Source of the DNA: Angiostrongylus vasorum
Taxonomy: Eukaryota; Nematoda; Chromadorea; Rhabditida; Metastrongylidae
Direction of reading: 5' to 3'
NCBI GenBank assembly: GCA_018806985.1
Contig: JADANN010000415.1
Location: 664,035 to 728,034 of the forward strand
Length of the DNA stretch: 64,000 nucleotides
The stretch's first letter is position 1, and every line of letters starts with the position of its first letter. The position numbers and the translations under genes are program-made. Of the stretch, positions 42,611 to 54,799 are shown one piece after another. The notes beneath the pieces were generated by a model. It saw only the letters and a program-made list of their open reading frames with translations, searched no databases and had not been told where the DNA came from.

Positions 42611-43284
42611 CTGACTGTGCAAATTAAAAAGCGATGCTTTCCGAACTGTACCGGCTGTGGTTTTTGGACTATGGGATCCCAACGAGTTGTGGCGAATCGC
42701 TTGAGAATGTCGCAATGGGAGCGGATATGTCGCATGGGAGCAAGCTTGGTTGGCCCTTGCTGTAATGCTGGTTGGGGAGCGGAACTTAGCATCAAAATTA
42801 AGTGGAAAAGAAATAACGGCAGAGAAAGTATTCTGTGACGTTCCCCATATAGAACTGGACGCCGTGGCATAACTCGTGAAATTCTGCGATATCCTGTCGT
42901 GGGTAACATGACATCATCGAGCACTTTCTATGACGTGTTCCTCCAAAATCCATTAACAACAGAGTCACGGAAAACAACAAATCCGTTGCCCTTAGTGTTT
43001 GGTGTCATCTTTAATGGCTATGGATATACTATGATATGCATGAGTGGCAGGTTATTAAATATTTCACGGCGCCAAAGAAGAAATCTATGATCTCTTGAAT
43101 GATTGGTGCTTCTGGTCACTTTGGTGACTATACGACCCTCCTTTACGAATCGTACGGCAGAATTACAGCTTTCATCAGTCTGATGTTCTACTTTTGTGCA
43201 AATTTAGGTTCAGGGGTATCTCCAATGCATTGTCTTAGACAACCGCGAGTGCATGTGATTGTGGTATAAACTCGAGGCGCTGCA

Positions 43285-43376
43285 AGAATCTATCGTCCGC
43301 GATTGTTCACAACGCCTAGAGTTTCCTCTAACCTATCGACCGTGATTGTTCACAATGGTTAGAGTTTGCTCTATCT
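43285..43376. repeat. Short tandem duplication in left arm
   Basis: A unit of about 43 bases (ATCGTCCGCGATTGTTCACAA, then CTAGAGTTTCCTCTA) is present twice. The right arm has one unit at 51455-51500. Confidence 0.65.
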
Positions 43377-43564
43377 CGGATGCTGAATAAATGTTACTAT
43401 TTGCTGTGTTCAATGCGGTCTACTATAAATACGGTGTCTACCTAAGTATGCAGCTCATCTAAACTCGCACTATTTCGAATGTTACAACCACACAAGAGTG
43501 TTCATGGTAAAGAGATGACGTTCTTTGCTCAATGAAGCCAGGGACCAGGCTCTATAAGGAAGAG

Positions 43565-43815
43565 CCACAATGATGCTGAGATATATGCGAAAGTCCGGAC
43601 CGTAGGTGTCTGCGGTGAGGAACGAACGCGCTATTACCCTTTCCGTTGACGGATGATTGCTGATGGTACTGATCGATAGAACTAGCTGAGAGACAGGCGA
43701 AGCGAAGGACCAGGTGGTGGCGAACGCGTTATCCCCCGGAAAGGGGAATAGCGTGTTCGTTCCCCACTGCCTAAACCTGCGGTCCGGAATTTTGCACATA
43801 TCTCGGCATCACTGT
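43565..43815. repeat. S2 pair, head to head
   Basis: A minus copy (43572-43660) and a plus copy (about 43715-43815) flank GATGGTACTGATCGATAGAACTAGC. The same pair is in the right arm (51005-51262) and near 59.9-60.1 kb. Confidence 0.75.
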
Positions 43816-44094
43816 GGTTGTTTCATTCATACTATACTGCGGTGAAAAATTGTAACAGGCAGCCGATAAAAAAGAGTAGCATTGTTGATTCTACAGGGGA
43901 GCCTTTTTGAGGGAAAATCGTTTGAAATATCAGCTGAGGACCCTTGAAAGCAGGGTTCACATCTGTATTCTTTCAGACAACTTGTGTGCCAGCACAGTGA
44001 AGAACGTGCTTTCTGTGTAAATCCGGTCAGTCAGCGGTGCAGACATACCGTACAGTTACATCTGAAAGATTCTTTCATTGAATCGCTACCATAT

Positions 44095-44165
44095 CTAGGG
44101 GTTACCCAGGGCTCACGTGTTACCCACGGCACGAATCAGGCTCTCGTTCTGCCTTTCTCTCAGCC
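44095..44165 (-). repeat. S3 head fragment
   Basis: GAGCCTGATTCGTGCCGTGGG in reverse. The right arm (50025-50150) keeps the whole S3, so the left arm has lost its tail. Confidence 0.55.
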
Positions 44166-44467
44166 AGTCTCCGTATGTATAATTGTTTTTTACTTTTCGA
44201 ACCGTCGTCCCTGTATGTTTGTTGCGCCATTTCGTTGTTTTCGTGCTCGTATCTTTCTCTTTTTCTTTCCCTATTTCAGTTTTATGATGTATAAATGGAT
44301 AACAACGAACGCAGTGGCTTCTTAACTTCTGAATCCGATTATGACTACTCGACATTTCATAGTTATATTACGGTATGCTTTCAGTGGTATGCTCCCAAAC
44401 TTTAAAGCGTCGATGATACTAGATGCTGATTTGTCCAAGGACACCAGTGGGTGACATAAAGGATAAA

Positions 44468-44735
44468 GGATAAAGCTCTCGGCGTTGATCAATCCGTAAG
44501 GGATGTGCCATGCATTCGACTTCATCAAGCATCGTTGGAGTTGACCGAATGCATATCTGGCCTTTAAAATGACTCGCGGTGAACTGCCGATGTATCGAGC
44601 CAGTGCTGTTATCCCCCAGACAAGGCTGGTACCAATTTGCCGACCCCGGAGGGATGGAAGGCTTGGTGGGCCATGGGCGCGGGGATCGATTCCACGTGTG
44701 TGTCGCAGTGGCGAGTCCAACCAACGTCGTTGACA
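44468..44735 (-). repeat. S1 SINE in left arm (uninterrupted)
   Basis: Full S1. Its mirror at 49305-49730 is split by an S2 insertion, so this copy shows the empty site (ATATCTGGCC present once). Confidence 0.85.
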
Positions 44736-45027
44736 TAAAGCAAAAAAAAGCTCATTACAATAGAAATTTGACTAGAAAGCTAATAGCATAAGGATAAAAG
44801 TTTCGAAGGAATATCAATTATTGTTTCGGCTAAAATCTCGATTTTATTCGTTCCTTCTCGGAGGTCCTTAATCAAAATTTTCTAGGATCCTTACGCACGT
44901 TCTTCTTGTTCGTTTCACCATGCCTAAGGGCTACATAAATTTAAAGTTTCTGAGTGCTGGTGCACAAGGAACTGCTGTGTGAGTTTTTTATTTGCTTTTA
45001 TTCTGGGACAGTGAATGACAATAAGAA

Positions 45028-45300
45028 TAAAGCTTTCGGCGTCGATCAATCGTTGGTAGACACGCCATGTATTCGACTTCATTAAGCATCGCAAAGCTGA
45101 TTTAATGCACATCTGGTCCATGCAAGACTTGTGGTGATCTGCCGACATACCACGCCAGTGCTGCTGTCCTTCCCGACAAATCTGGTATCAATTTACAGAC
45201 CTCGGAGGGAGGGAAATTTGGTGAACCTGGAGAACGGGATCGAATCATCGACCACGAGTGTATTACGGCACAGCTCTAACCACAGCACTAAGCGCGGTCA
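45028..45300 (-). repeat. S1 SINE variant in left arm
   Basis: GCTTTCGGCGTCGATCAATCG to GCGCTTAGTGCTGTGGTTAGAG; B-box region GGATCGAATCATCG. The variant head is shared by 38.65 and 48.75 kb. Confidence 0.75.
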
Positions 45301-46087
45301 ACTGAAATATAGCGTTCGGTGTTAATCACTCCTTTAGGGGAGTCATTCCAATTGATTTTCCACGCATTACGACTCAAGTGAGTATCGTAGAGGGGATGGG
45401 TGGAGGGTCAATAATGCATCAAGTCAGTCATTTTATCCTTCAGGGCAACTCTGGCAGCATTTCTCCGACCTCGGAACGGGTGGAGAAGTTTTGCTTGACT
45501 GGATAGCAAAATAGAAACGATGACACGTGTGTATTGCATTGTTGCCTTCCACTGGCCACTACGATACACAACCCCAATTTTGTACGTAGGGAACGATTCC
45601 AGTTTATTTTTTACTAGTTTAGATCAGCTGAAGACACATTGACCAGAGCAAAGGTGGCAATAAAGAAGGTGCCATTTATTATGACGATGAGTGCCCCGAA
45701 GAGCTTAAAGAGAGTTCATCATGCTCACGACAATAAAACATCCAAGTGTGAGCATAACTACTTCAACTATGCACGAATCCCATGAAAGAGTGTATCCCCC
45801 ATGAGGGCTTCGTACTATTTTATACACATTCAAAAAATCATAAGTCACAAGGTTAGAGTTTCTGTGGAGGTTTCACACAATCCACAACCCACACGATAGT
45901 TTTGCAGTCGTAAAAGGTCTCTCTTAACTCCTAATTTTTTTTCTTTCAAACTATTTCAGGTTATGCGTTTGCCGTTTTATGTTTATTTATATCTTTCATC
46001 CGTTTATTTTTTTTCGGTACATAAATATTAGAGAGAGATTTGGTAGCAACTGAATAGGTAATGGGAATTTATGTGACCACGTCCAAA

Positions 46088-46345
46088 TCTCGCGTGTGGA
46101 GCAGTGATCGGAGGCGCCTTGCAACACACGAATCGATCTCCGCGCCGTGGGCCCATCAAGCCTTCCACCACTTCGGGGTCGACGACTTGATACCAGACTT
46201 GTCTGGGAGGATAGCAGCACTGGCTCGATACTTCGGTACGCCACCTGTCAATGTATCTGCCGGATAATGCATTTAATCATCTCTAGCGATGCTGCATGAA
46301 GTCGAAGGCATTGCGCATCTCTCAGGGATTAATCAACGCTGACCA
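46088..46345 (+). repeat. S1 SINE at inner end of left arm
   Basis: GTGTGGAGCAGTGATCGGAGG, AATCGATCTCCG, TTGATACCAGACTTGTCTGG. Confidence 0.75.
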
Positions 46346-47515
46346 CAATATCTATTTACTTTTTCAAACTGTGCATTATAGTTATTGGGAGTCACGCTTT
46401 TTTCGTTTTGATCAAAAAAGATATGTTCACGATTCCAGTGTGAGAAAACAGCACTAAAACTTTTACTGACCTCTTTAAAGGAACCTCGATAAGGAACGCA
46501 TATTTTGCAAAGAACTTGATTTTGAGCGGAATTCTAGCGAAGAAGAACATCATTATTACTGAAAACAAGATATCCTTTTACACATTAAACCAACGTAAAG
46601 AGTAAAGTACTTTAGGTCGTCAGTATATCTACAGTGTTTGAAAGTCGTGACTGACCTTTATGGTGAGTTCTTGAGAACTCATTTTCAGTAAAAGCTTAAT
46701 TTGAAAACTCATAAACAACGCCCAGATTAGGACGGAGAAAGATGGCTGTCCAAACATTTCATTTTAAAAAAGAAGCTGAAGCATGTTACCTGGTTTTTTT
46801 CCTTCCACACACTTAGTCTTGCTTAACATAAAGTGACATCTCTCTGGCACCTGAACGGCAAATGAGTAAATGATGTCAGGCATAATTTTTGTGGTTCCTC
46901 TAAATGAATAACTGTCTCAAGTGTTTTTTGTCGGAAACTGCTGACGTAAGGGCTACATTCCATGCTGTTTTTTGCCGTTTCCGAGCCAATTAGATCTGTC
47001 CTATAGAAACGTCAGAATATCCTGGTGCAATCAACTATCCGTTGTGTTTAAACATTCGCAACGATGTGAAGCCAATGTGGAGTCAGTCGATACGAAAATA
47101 ATGGGCACTTTGAGCTTTGGAAGAACACATCCCAGCTCATGGCGAACTTTATTTGAAATAAAACTCAAATCAATAAAAAACGTGATTCAATCAATAAATA
47201 ATTGCCAACACAGCGCAACTTTCCTTTCTCCACGGCTACAATTTCCGATTTTATGGAGTTCACGAAAGCCACTGAACAAGCCAGCAGCGCTTCTCATAGT
47301 AGGAATCGCTGATTCTCCCTAATTTATCGTTTACTTGTGTGAGAACTGCTCTTGCATGGGAAGTTCCAAGAATTTAAATTTCAACTAGTTCCCTAATTAC
47401 ACTCTACTTCGTGAAGAATTTCATAGTGTTACGTAATTCTTACTTCAGTTAAAAAACACAAAATGGAAAAGAGTCAGCATCATCTATAAAACACCAGCTG
47501 GCTGACTAGAATGCT
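46346..47515. other. Palindrome spacer, unique DNA
   Basis: Not repeated elsewhere in the window. A 116-codon + frame (46972-47322), starting at TTG, is open: VDTKIMGTLSFGRTHPSSW and FPILWSSRKPLNKPAALL. No splice or family support. Confidence 0.3.
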
Positions 47516-47676
47516 CGATCGCCAACCATTTTCGCTAGAAATCTCTTTTCCACAGTGAACTAAACGGCCAGTGAACGAATGTTTTCAACAACATCCATGG
47601 ATTTCGATGAATGGTGGCAGTGTCTCTATAGATCTGACTACCTCCGTTGCAATGAAAGAATTTTAGACATAAAAAA

Positions 47677-47950
47677 ACGCTCTCGGCGTAGATCAATCCC
47701 CTGAGGGGATGGAGCATGCATTCGAGTTCATTAAGTATCCTTAGAGATGACTGAATGCATATTCGGCTTTTACAATGACTCGCGACGGCCTACCGATATA
47801 TGGAGCCAGTGCTGCTATCCTCTCACACAAGTCTGATACCAAATAGCCGACCCCGGAGGGATGGAAGGCTTGGTGGGTCATGGGCGCTGGGGTCGATTCC
47901 ACGTATGCGTCGCAGTGGCGCCTCCTACCACTGCGTCACACGCGAGACTT
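47677..47950 (-). repeat. S1 SINE at inner end of right arm
   Basis: CTCTCGGCGTAGATCAATCCC to GTGTGACGCAGTGGTAGGAGG. Confidence 0.82.
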
Positions 47951-48734
47951 GGACGTAGTCGCATAAATTCCTATTACCTATTCAGTTGCTACCAAATCTC
48001 TCGCTCTAATATTTATGTGCCGAAAAAAACAAACGAATGAAAGATATAAACAAATATAAAACGACAAACGCATAACCTGAAATAGTTTGAAAGAAAAAAA
48101 TTAGGAGTTAAGAGAGACTTTTACGACTGCAAAACTATCGTGTGGATTGTGGATTGTGTGAAACCTCCAAAGAAACTCTAACCTTTGTGACTCATGATTT
48201 TTTGAATGCGTATAAAATAGTACGAAGCCCTCATGGGGATACACTCTTTCATGGGATTCGTGCATATTTGAAGTAGTTATGCTCACACATGGATGTTTTA
48301 TTGTCGTGAGCATGATGAACTCTCTTTAAGCTCTTCGGGCACTCATCGTCATAATAAATGGCACCTTCTTTATTGCCACCTTTGCTCTGGTCAATGTGTC
48401 TTCAGCTGATGTAAACTAGTAAAAATAAACTGGAATCGTTCCCTACGGACAAAATTGGGGTTGTGTATCGTAGTGGCCAGTGGAAGGCAACAATGCAAAT
48501 ACACACGTGTCATCGGTTCTATTTTGCTATCCAATCCAGCAAAAACTTTCCCACCGTTCCGAGGTCGGAGAAATGCTGCCAGAGTTGCCCTGAAGGATAA
48601 AATGACTGACTTGATGCACTAATCACCCTCCACCCATCCCCTCTACGATACTCACTTGAGTCTAATGCGTGGAAAATCAATTGAAATGACTCCCTAAAGG
48701 AGTGATTAACACTGAACGCTATATTTCAGTTGAC

Positions 48735-49005
48735 CGCGCTTAGTGCTGTGGTTAGAGCTGTGCTGTAATACACTCGTGGTCGATGATTCGATCCCGTTCT
48801 CCAGGTTCACCAAATTTCCCTCCCTCCGAGGTTTGTAAATTGATACCAGATTTGTCGGGAAGGACAGCTGCACTGGCGTGGTATGTCGGCAGATCACCAC
48901 AAGACTTGCATGGACCAGATGTGCATTAAATCAGCTTTGCGATGCTTAATGAAGTCGAATACATGGCGTGTCTACCAACGATTGATCGACGCCGAAAGCT
49001 TTATT
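48735..49005 (+). repeat. S1 SINE variant in right arm
   Basis: Mirror of 45028-45300 with the same variant head CGCGCTTAGTGCTGTGGTTAG. Confidence 0.78.
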
Positions 49006-49304
49006 CTTATTGTCATTCACTGTCCCAGAATAGAAGCAAATAAAAACTCACACAGCAGTTCCTTGTGCACCAGCACTCAGAAACTTTAAATTTATGTAGC
49101 CCGTTAGGCATGGTGAACGAACAAGAAGAACGTGCGTAAGGATCCTAAAAATTTTGACTAAGCACCTCCGAGAAGGAACGAATAAAATCGAGATTTTAGC
49201 CGAAACAATAATTGATATTCCTTCGAAACTTTTATCCTTATGCTATTAGCTTTTCTAGTCAAATTTTCTATTGTAAAGAGCTTTTTTTGCACTATGTCAA
49301 CGAC

Positions 49305-49730
49305 GTTGGTTGGACTCGCCACTGCGACACACACGTGGAATCGATCCCCGCGCCTATCGCCCACCAAACACTCCATCCCTTCAGCGTCACCACATTAGTA
49401 CCAGACTTGTTTGCGGGGATAATAGCACTGGCTCGATACATCGGCAGGTCACCGCGAGTCATTATAAAGGCCAGATATCCCTTCAATGATGCTGAGATAT
49501 TTGCAAAACTCTGGACCGAAGGAACCGATGGTGGGGAACGAACGCGCTATTGTCCTTTCCTGGGAGTAGCGCGCTCACCACCGCACCATGCGGGTCCTTC
49601 GTTTCGCCTGTCTCTCACCTTGTTCTATTACGGCCAGATATGCATTCAGTCACCTACAACGATGCTTGATGAAGTCGAATGCATGGCACATCCCTTACGG
49701 ATTGAACAACGCCGAGAGCTTTATCCTTTG
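49305..49730 (+). repeat. S1 SINE split by an S2 insertion
   Basis: S1 runs 49305-49478, is interrupted, and resumes at 49632-49730 (GGCCAGATATGCATTCAGTC to CAACGCCGAGAGC). Confidence 0.85.
49479..49631 (-). mobile_element. S2 SINE insertion with target-site duplication
   Basis: A 153-base S2 copy bounded by GGCCAGATAT on both sides (49469-49478 and 49632-49641). Its tail (CAAATATCTCAGCATCATTG) and head (GGTGGTGAGCGCGCTACTCC) give the minus orientation. This fixes the S2 element ends and shows S2 moved after the palindrome formed. Confidence 0.88.
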
Positions 49731-50024
49731 CCCTTTATGTCACCGACGAGTGTCCTTGGACAAATCAGCATCTAGTCTCATCGAAGCTATAGCATACCGT
49801 AACAATAATTAGATGAAATCTCGAGTAGTCATAATCGGATTCAGAAGTTAAGAATCCACTGCGTTGGTTGTTATCCATTTATACATCACAAAACTCAAAT
49901 AGGGAAAGAAGGAGAGAAAGATACGAGCACGGAAACAACGAAATGGCGCAACAAACATACAGGGAACGACGCTTCGAAAAGTAAAAACAATTATCTATAT
50001 GGAGACTGGCTGAGAGAAAGGCAG

Positions 50025-50150
50025 AACGAGAGCCTCATTCGTGCCGTGGGTGACACATGAGCACTTGGTGAAAGGGTAATCATAGTTGTATCTGGCCTGG
50101 GGTCATCGTTTTGCAAGTATCTCAGAATCATTTTGGTTTTGCGAGAACTG
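50025..50150 (+). repeat. S3 SINE in right arm
   Basis: GAACGAGAGCCTCATTCGTGCC, GAAAGGGTAATCATAG, tail AAGTATCTCAGAATCATTTTGG. Confidence 0.6.
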
Positions 50151-50800
50151 TTATAATGAAAAAAAGCAGAGTGACAGCAATCAAAAGTGAAGAAACATGG
50201 GCGACGACATGAGTCGCATATGATTCATGGGCGCACAAATAAATTGGACTATCAACTTTAAACAATCACATCGTAGCTCACAGAAAATCTGATGAGAACC
50301 ACTAGGATCCATAAATGTTTGTCAACAAGGTGTTAGTTTTCTTACTCTACAGCGACGAAAGTTTACGTTTTTTAGGAACATGAAACACATTTTTCCGCAT
50401 TTTTTCTTCGTCAATACTAGAAAATCACACAGCAAAGCTATCCAGGAAGTGGAATTTCGCATAGCAAGATATGATGGTGTCCTACAAGCTATCGCTGATG
50501 TTTTCAGACGATGCGCTCGCATTTGAAAAATTTCAGACTTCACTTAGATGCTTCCTAAACTTTGAAATTCTAAACAAATTTAAAGACCCTTAACAAAACA
50601 CCAAAAATAACACTTTAGCGAGTCTTTATTTGTTTTTTTATTGTAATGTTCTTTATATTCCAACTGTTGACGTATCCTGTGTCAATCACAACCGTCTTCT
50701 ATCGCCTCGGGTGAGAGCACTGCACCCATCTGGATCCTGCCATACCTTTAGCTACCCTGTCTTCACCGTTGGACTTGTTTGTAAATGGAGCGATCCTCTG
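50151..50800. other. Right-arm DNA absent from left arm
   Basis: About 650 bases with no mirror at 43.98-44.1 kb, so inserted here or deleted on the left. A + frame at 50630-50878 has no motif. Confidence 0.4.
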
Positions 50801-51004
50801 CCTTGTGTAGATTCGACACTGCCATGTTCACACAAGTTGTCTTTAAAAAAAAACAGATGTGAACCCTGGTTTCTATAATCTTCAGCTGATATTTTAAACG
50901 ATTTTTCCTCAAAAAGGTTTCTTGTAGAATTGACAATGCTAACTTTTTTTTATTTGCTGCCTGTTACAATTTTTTCACGGCAGGATAGTATGAATGAAAC
51001 AACC

Positions 51005-51262
51005 ACAGTGATGCCGAGATATGTGCAAAATTCCGAGACCGCAGGTGTAGGTCGTGGGGAACGAACACGCTATTCCCCTTTCCGGGGGATAACGCGTTTG
51101 CCACCACCTGGTCCTTCGCTTCGCCTGTCTCTCAGCTAGTTCTATCGATCATTGCCATCAGCAATGATCCCTCAACGTAAAAGGGGTAATAGCGCGTTCG
51201 TTCCTCACCGCAGACATCCGCGGTCCGTACTCTCGCAATTTATCTCAGCACCATTGTGGTTC
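51005..51262. repeat. S2 pair, head to head, right arm
   Basis: Mirror of 43565-43815. Confidence 0.75.
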
Positions 51263-52034
51263 TTCCTTATAGAGCCTGGTCCCTCTCTTCACTGAGGAAA
51301 GAACGTCATCTCTTTGCCATGAACACTCTTGTCTGGTTGTAACATTCGAAATATGGCGAGTTTAGATGAGTTGCATACTTAGGCAGACACCATATTTATA
51401 GTCGACCCCATTGACCACAGCAGGTAGAAACATTTATTCAGCATCCGAGATAGAGCAAACTGTAAGCATTGTGAACAATCACGGACGACAGATTCTTGCA
51501 GCGCCTCGAGTTTATACCACAATCACATGCACTCGCGGTTGTCTAAGACAATACAATGGGGATACCCGCTGAACCTAAATTTGCACAAAAGTAGAACATC
51601 AGACTGATGAAAGGTGTAATTCTGCCGTACGATTCGTAAAGGAGGGTCGTATAGTCACCAAAGTGACCAGAAGCACCAATTATTTAAGACACCATTGATT
51701 TCCTGGATGGCGCCGTGAAATATTTATTAACCCGCCACTCAGGCATATCATAGTATATCCATAGCCATTAAGGATGGCATCAAACACTAAGGGCAACGGA
51801 AATGTTGTTTTCCGTGACTCTGTTGTTAATGGATTTTGGAGGAACACGTCATAGAAAGTGCTCGATGATATCATGTTACCCGCAACAGGATATTGCAGAA
51901 TTTCACGGTGTTTATGCCACGGCGTCTAGTTCTATATGGGGTCGTCACAGAATATTTCTCTGCCGTTATTCCTTTCTCACTTAATTTTGATGCTAAGTTC
52001 CGCTCCCTTGCGTCTCAGAATGAAGCAATTACAG

Positions 52035-52080
52035 CGGATCTGTTGCATTTGCAACCGGAGGAATGAAAGCTGTCGTCTGA
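52035..52080 (+). pseudogene. Small secreted peptide gene, copy P5, exon 2 only
   Basis: AATTACAG acceptor, then one base and GSVAFATGGMKAVV with TGA, followed by AATAAAGTGTTC at 52154. Exon 1, the signal peptide and the promoter are absent: the sequence changes to palindrome arm at 52007, inside the intron. It was therefore beheaded by the rearrangement. The intact tail frame supports the exon 2 reading used for the other copies. Confidence 0.65.
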
Positions 52081-52153
52081 CAGCATCAATCGGCCATTCT
52101 AGTAGCCTCTGCTGATACCGTTTTTTGTTCCTTTTTTTTGAGCACTGTTTGTC

Positions 52154-52159
52154 AATAAA
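52154..52159 (+). terminator. Poly(A) signal of P5
   Basis: AATAAAGTGTTCAAAATAGTGCA, as behind P2. Confidence 0.6.
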
Positions 52160-52180
52160 GTGTTCAAAATAGTGCATTGT

Positions 52181-52600
52181 TTCACTTTAAACGTTGAGAA
52201 AACCTAGCACGTTGGGAAGATCAACATTTCTTCCTTGTTGTCTGGGTTTAGTCATTAGCAAAACGGCGAAGACATGCAATGGCTTCGCTTAAACCAAAAA
52301 GTAATCTAATTTTCCAACTGTAAAGAAATATAATGTGGTGAAGAAATATATGGTAACTTCGAGAAAACAAAATTTGAGTTAACAATAATTTAAAATACAA
52401 TATGTTTAAAGCGCACGGTCGAGTGACCTTAGTTCTTTTGCGTTTCGATCAACTCCATTGGTTTCAACTCGATATGAATGACAACGTGGAAGATCTATTC
52501 GGACGAAGAAGCTACCACTGTGGCGAGCTTTGATCGCCTTTGCCAGAAGAAGGTGAAACCGTGACACAGTCATATTCATAATGATGTTCATATTTGGGTG
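52181..52600. repeat. P5 downstream flank
   Basis: Matches the flank behind P1 (39790-40080, inverted) including GAAGATCTATTCGGACGAAG and CCAGAAGAAGGTGAAACCG. Confidence 0.7.
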
Positions 52601-54799
52601 CAACCCCCAATTACCTCAAATAGGTCATCACCCTTCGGAGCAGTCGCAGCTGGGATAGCGATTTTTTTGGCCATCATCTTCACAAAATAAGTTTAGGTGG
52701 TCTCGCCATGTTTGGGAAGAGATTCTGACAAATCTTCCATTTCTCTATTTAATTATGGTGATAAAAAATCCACCCACTTCTTGCAATCTCTAAGGCGTAT
52801 GATACCGATATCAGCGTGCTACGCTCGGCTACGTTCATGGCCACCGTTAAATCAGTACCATTAGTTGATCGTCATGGACTGGATTGTCAACGCACGATTA
52901 ATTATACTTGTGCTGATTGATACAAAGTGACAACTTAATTATAGCAATTCTTAAATCATCCGTAATAAGAAGCCAAATATCTAAGCTATGGGATGGCCTA
53001 TAGGATACCACCTGCGGCTAAGCCTCTCGTTGCCTCCTCCAAGCTCACACAAGGTATGAAATATGGTTCGTCAGTTTTCTGGTTACTCGACAGACGATCC
53101 AACTGGCTCGAACTTTTAGTACATTGATGAAGTCGTCCCGAATAAAAATTTTTGATTGAATAAATGGAACTGATGTTTTATGGAACTCAGTATTCATTTT
53201 GGGCTTGAAAATAGTTGGTTGGCCACAAGTAAGTGAGGTAGATGAGGCAATTTTTTCGTGAAGGAATGATGATCTAAAGACGACTTCCACGTTTAACAAG
53301 GTTCTTGTACAGACCGGCTCTACCTAAACTCCATAGTAACAACAACAAGTGTAATCGTCTAAGAACCAAAAAGTATTTAACTGAGATGTTGCCAGACAAT
53401 ACGCTCGACCGTATCTCGCACCCATCGTCTCATTGACTGGTATTTTACCAGCGACGCCTTTACTAGTAATGGTCGAGATGAAATTTAGCAAAAGAAGCTA
53501 ACTCCGCGAGAAGTAGGTTGGTAGGACAAAAAGTAGCTTAGCAATTCTTATCCTTTCTTGCACTCATCGAGTAATGCAAAAGCAGTTCTAGTCGAAGCAA
53601 AATGGAGTGATGACACCGATCTGTTCCGAATATTCTGAAAATGTGTCAGATCCCATTTCAACATGAGCTAAAAAAATCCAGCTTCTTACTTTGCTCATTC
53701 TTTCAGCTTCTCTTTGCTTTTTTTTAGAATGTTCCTGTCACTTCTGCAAAGGGAAATTTTTTCTGAGATGTTTAAGATCTGCACAGGATTCCTACTGTTT
53801 TCGCAAGGATATCACTTTAACAGTGGAAGCAGTGTTAAAAGCTTTTAGTAGCAGCGATGATACGTAGCTTCACAACCCGCATTGACTTTAGGTCTATAAC
53901 GAAACCACATTCTTTCTCTGTAAACTGGCCTAACAACCATTCATGCAATGTTATATTTTGGTAAGAATGCTGACAATGAATGCACTAAAAAACAGACCTT
54001 GTTGTTATTTGTTGTTACAGCGTCATTGGAGAGATCTGTTGGGAAGCACATGTCCGTTACGATTTCAACTCCCTCAAAAACAAACAATCATCTAGTGCAA
54101 ACCATTATCCCTTAATTTTACGGAAACACAGCTCACTTTGGATTTCTCCAAGTCTTCTGAAACTTCGCTTTCTCGAGTGGATAAACGTGATGAAGTGCTG
54201 AACGAGCTGGGTTAGGCCGTTCTCGCTCCAATCGTCCAAAAGACTCCCAATTTACAAGGTTCCTGCTCAGTAACTGGTCGCTATACATAAACGGTCAGAC
54301 ATTACTTCAGTGTAGGATCCCGCATAACCACACATGAATGCAATTCATGCACGAAAACACCAGTCTGCGCCTGATATCGGCTGAGATGAGACGTCAACCG
54401 GAGGGATTGCAAACAACGAGGAAAAACCAGGAAAACAGAAAATTATTGAGCCACTGAATGAAGTGGACAGGTGTCCGCTTGGAAATAGCATCGTTCACGA
54501 AGTCTGATGACGCAGCAGCCAACTAAGATGGCTATGACAGGGCCAGCTGAAATGGATACTCAACATTCCGGCGCCTTTTATTGACATTCGCTTTGATTGA
54601 ACATTTGACCCAGGTACGGTATGTTTTTGCTCTACTTCGCTACTGCCATAACAACAATTTATCGCTGGATTTTTCGCTTCCCCTCTGCCTATCTTTTGAA
54701 TACTGCATGTCGAGTCAACCAAAAACCTGTAATCAAGCGAATAGAATTTCCATGCGAGGCAGTTTGTGAAAGCTTCCAACACTTTCCTCCAAGACACTC
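52601..54799. other. No gene or repeat recognised
   Basis: 2.2 kb of unassigned AT-rich DNA. Frames at 53045-53299 (-) and 54495-54797 (-) show no motif or splice support. Confidence 0.4.

Larger units (their letters stand above)
42775..46340. repeat. Left arm of large palindrome
   Basis: Inverted relative to 47680-52007. Landmark matches: GGAGCGGAACTTAGCATC at the outer end, CACTTTCTATGACGTGTTCC, GACGTTCTTTGCTCAATG, the paired S2 copies, the segment with CATTTCGTTGTTTTCGTGC, S1 copies at 44.5 and 45.0 kb, and the S1 at 46.1 kb at the inner end. Similarity is high but imperfect with small indels. Confidence 0.88.
47516..52007. repeat. Right arm of large palindrome, with D1 end
   Basis: 47680-52007 mirrors 42775-46340; 47516-48800 also mirrors block D1 (38645-39791). 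The outer end at 52007 lies 27 bases before exon 2 of P5. Confidence 0.88.

Noticed and set aside
42449..42838. 129-codon + frame beside the palindrome
   Set aside because: Starts at TTG, lies in duplicated DNA whose other copy at 60.1-60.3 kb does not keep the frame, and its end overlaps the palindrome arm.
9854..46345. tRNA-like stretches with A and B boxes (for example 29886-29945, 32688-32745)
   Set aside because: They are heads of dispersed S1-S5 SINE copies, lack a complete cloverleaf and are repeated many times, so not functional tRNA genes.
46972..47322. 116-codon + frame in the palindrome spacer
   Set aside because: Non-ATG start, no splice signals, no motif. Kept only as a note.
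52440..52535. Conserved short frame behind P1 and P5 (MNDNVEDLF, MSDDVEDLF)
   Set aside because: The segment resembles the PLE-2 terminal region with a worn hammerhead (GAAGAAGGTGAAACC), and P2's counterpart has no such frame. More likely repeat than gene.
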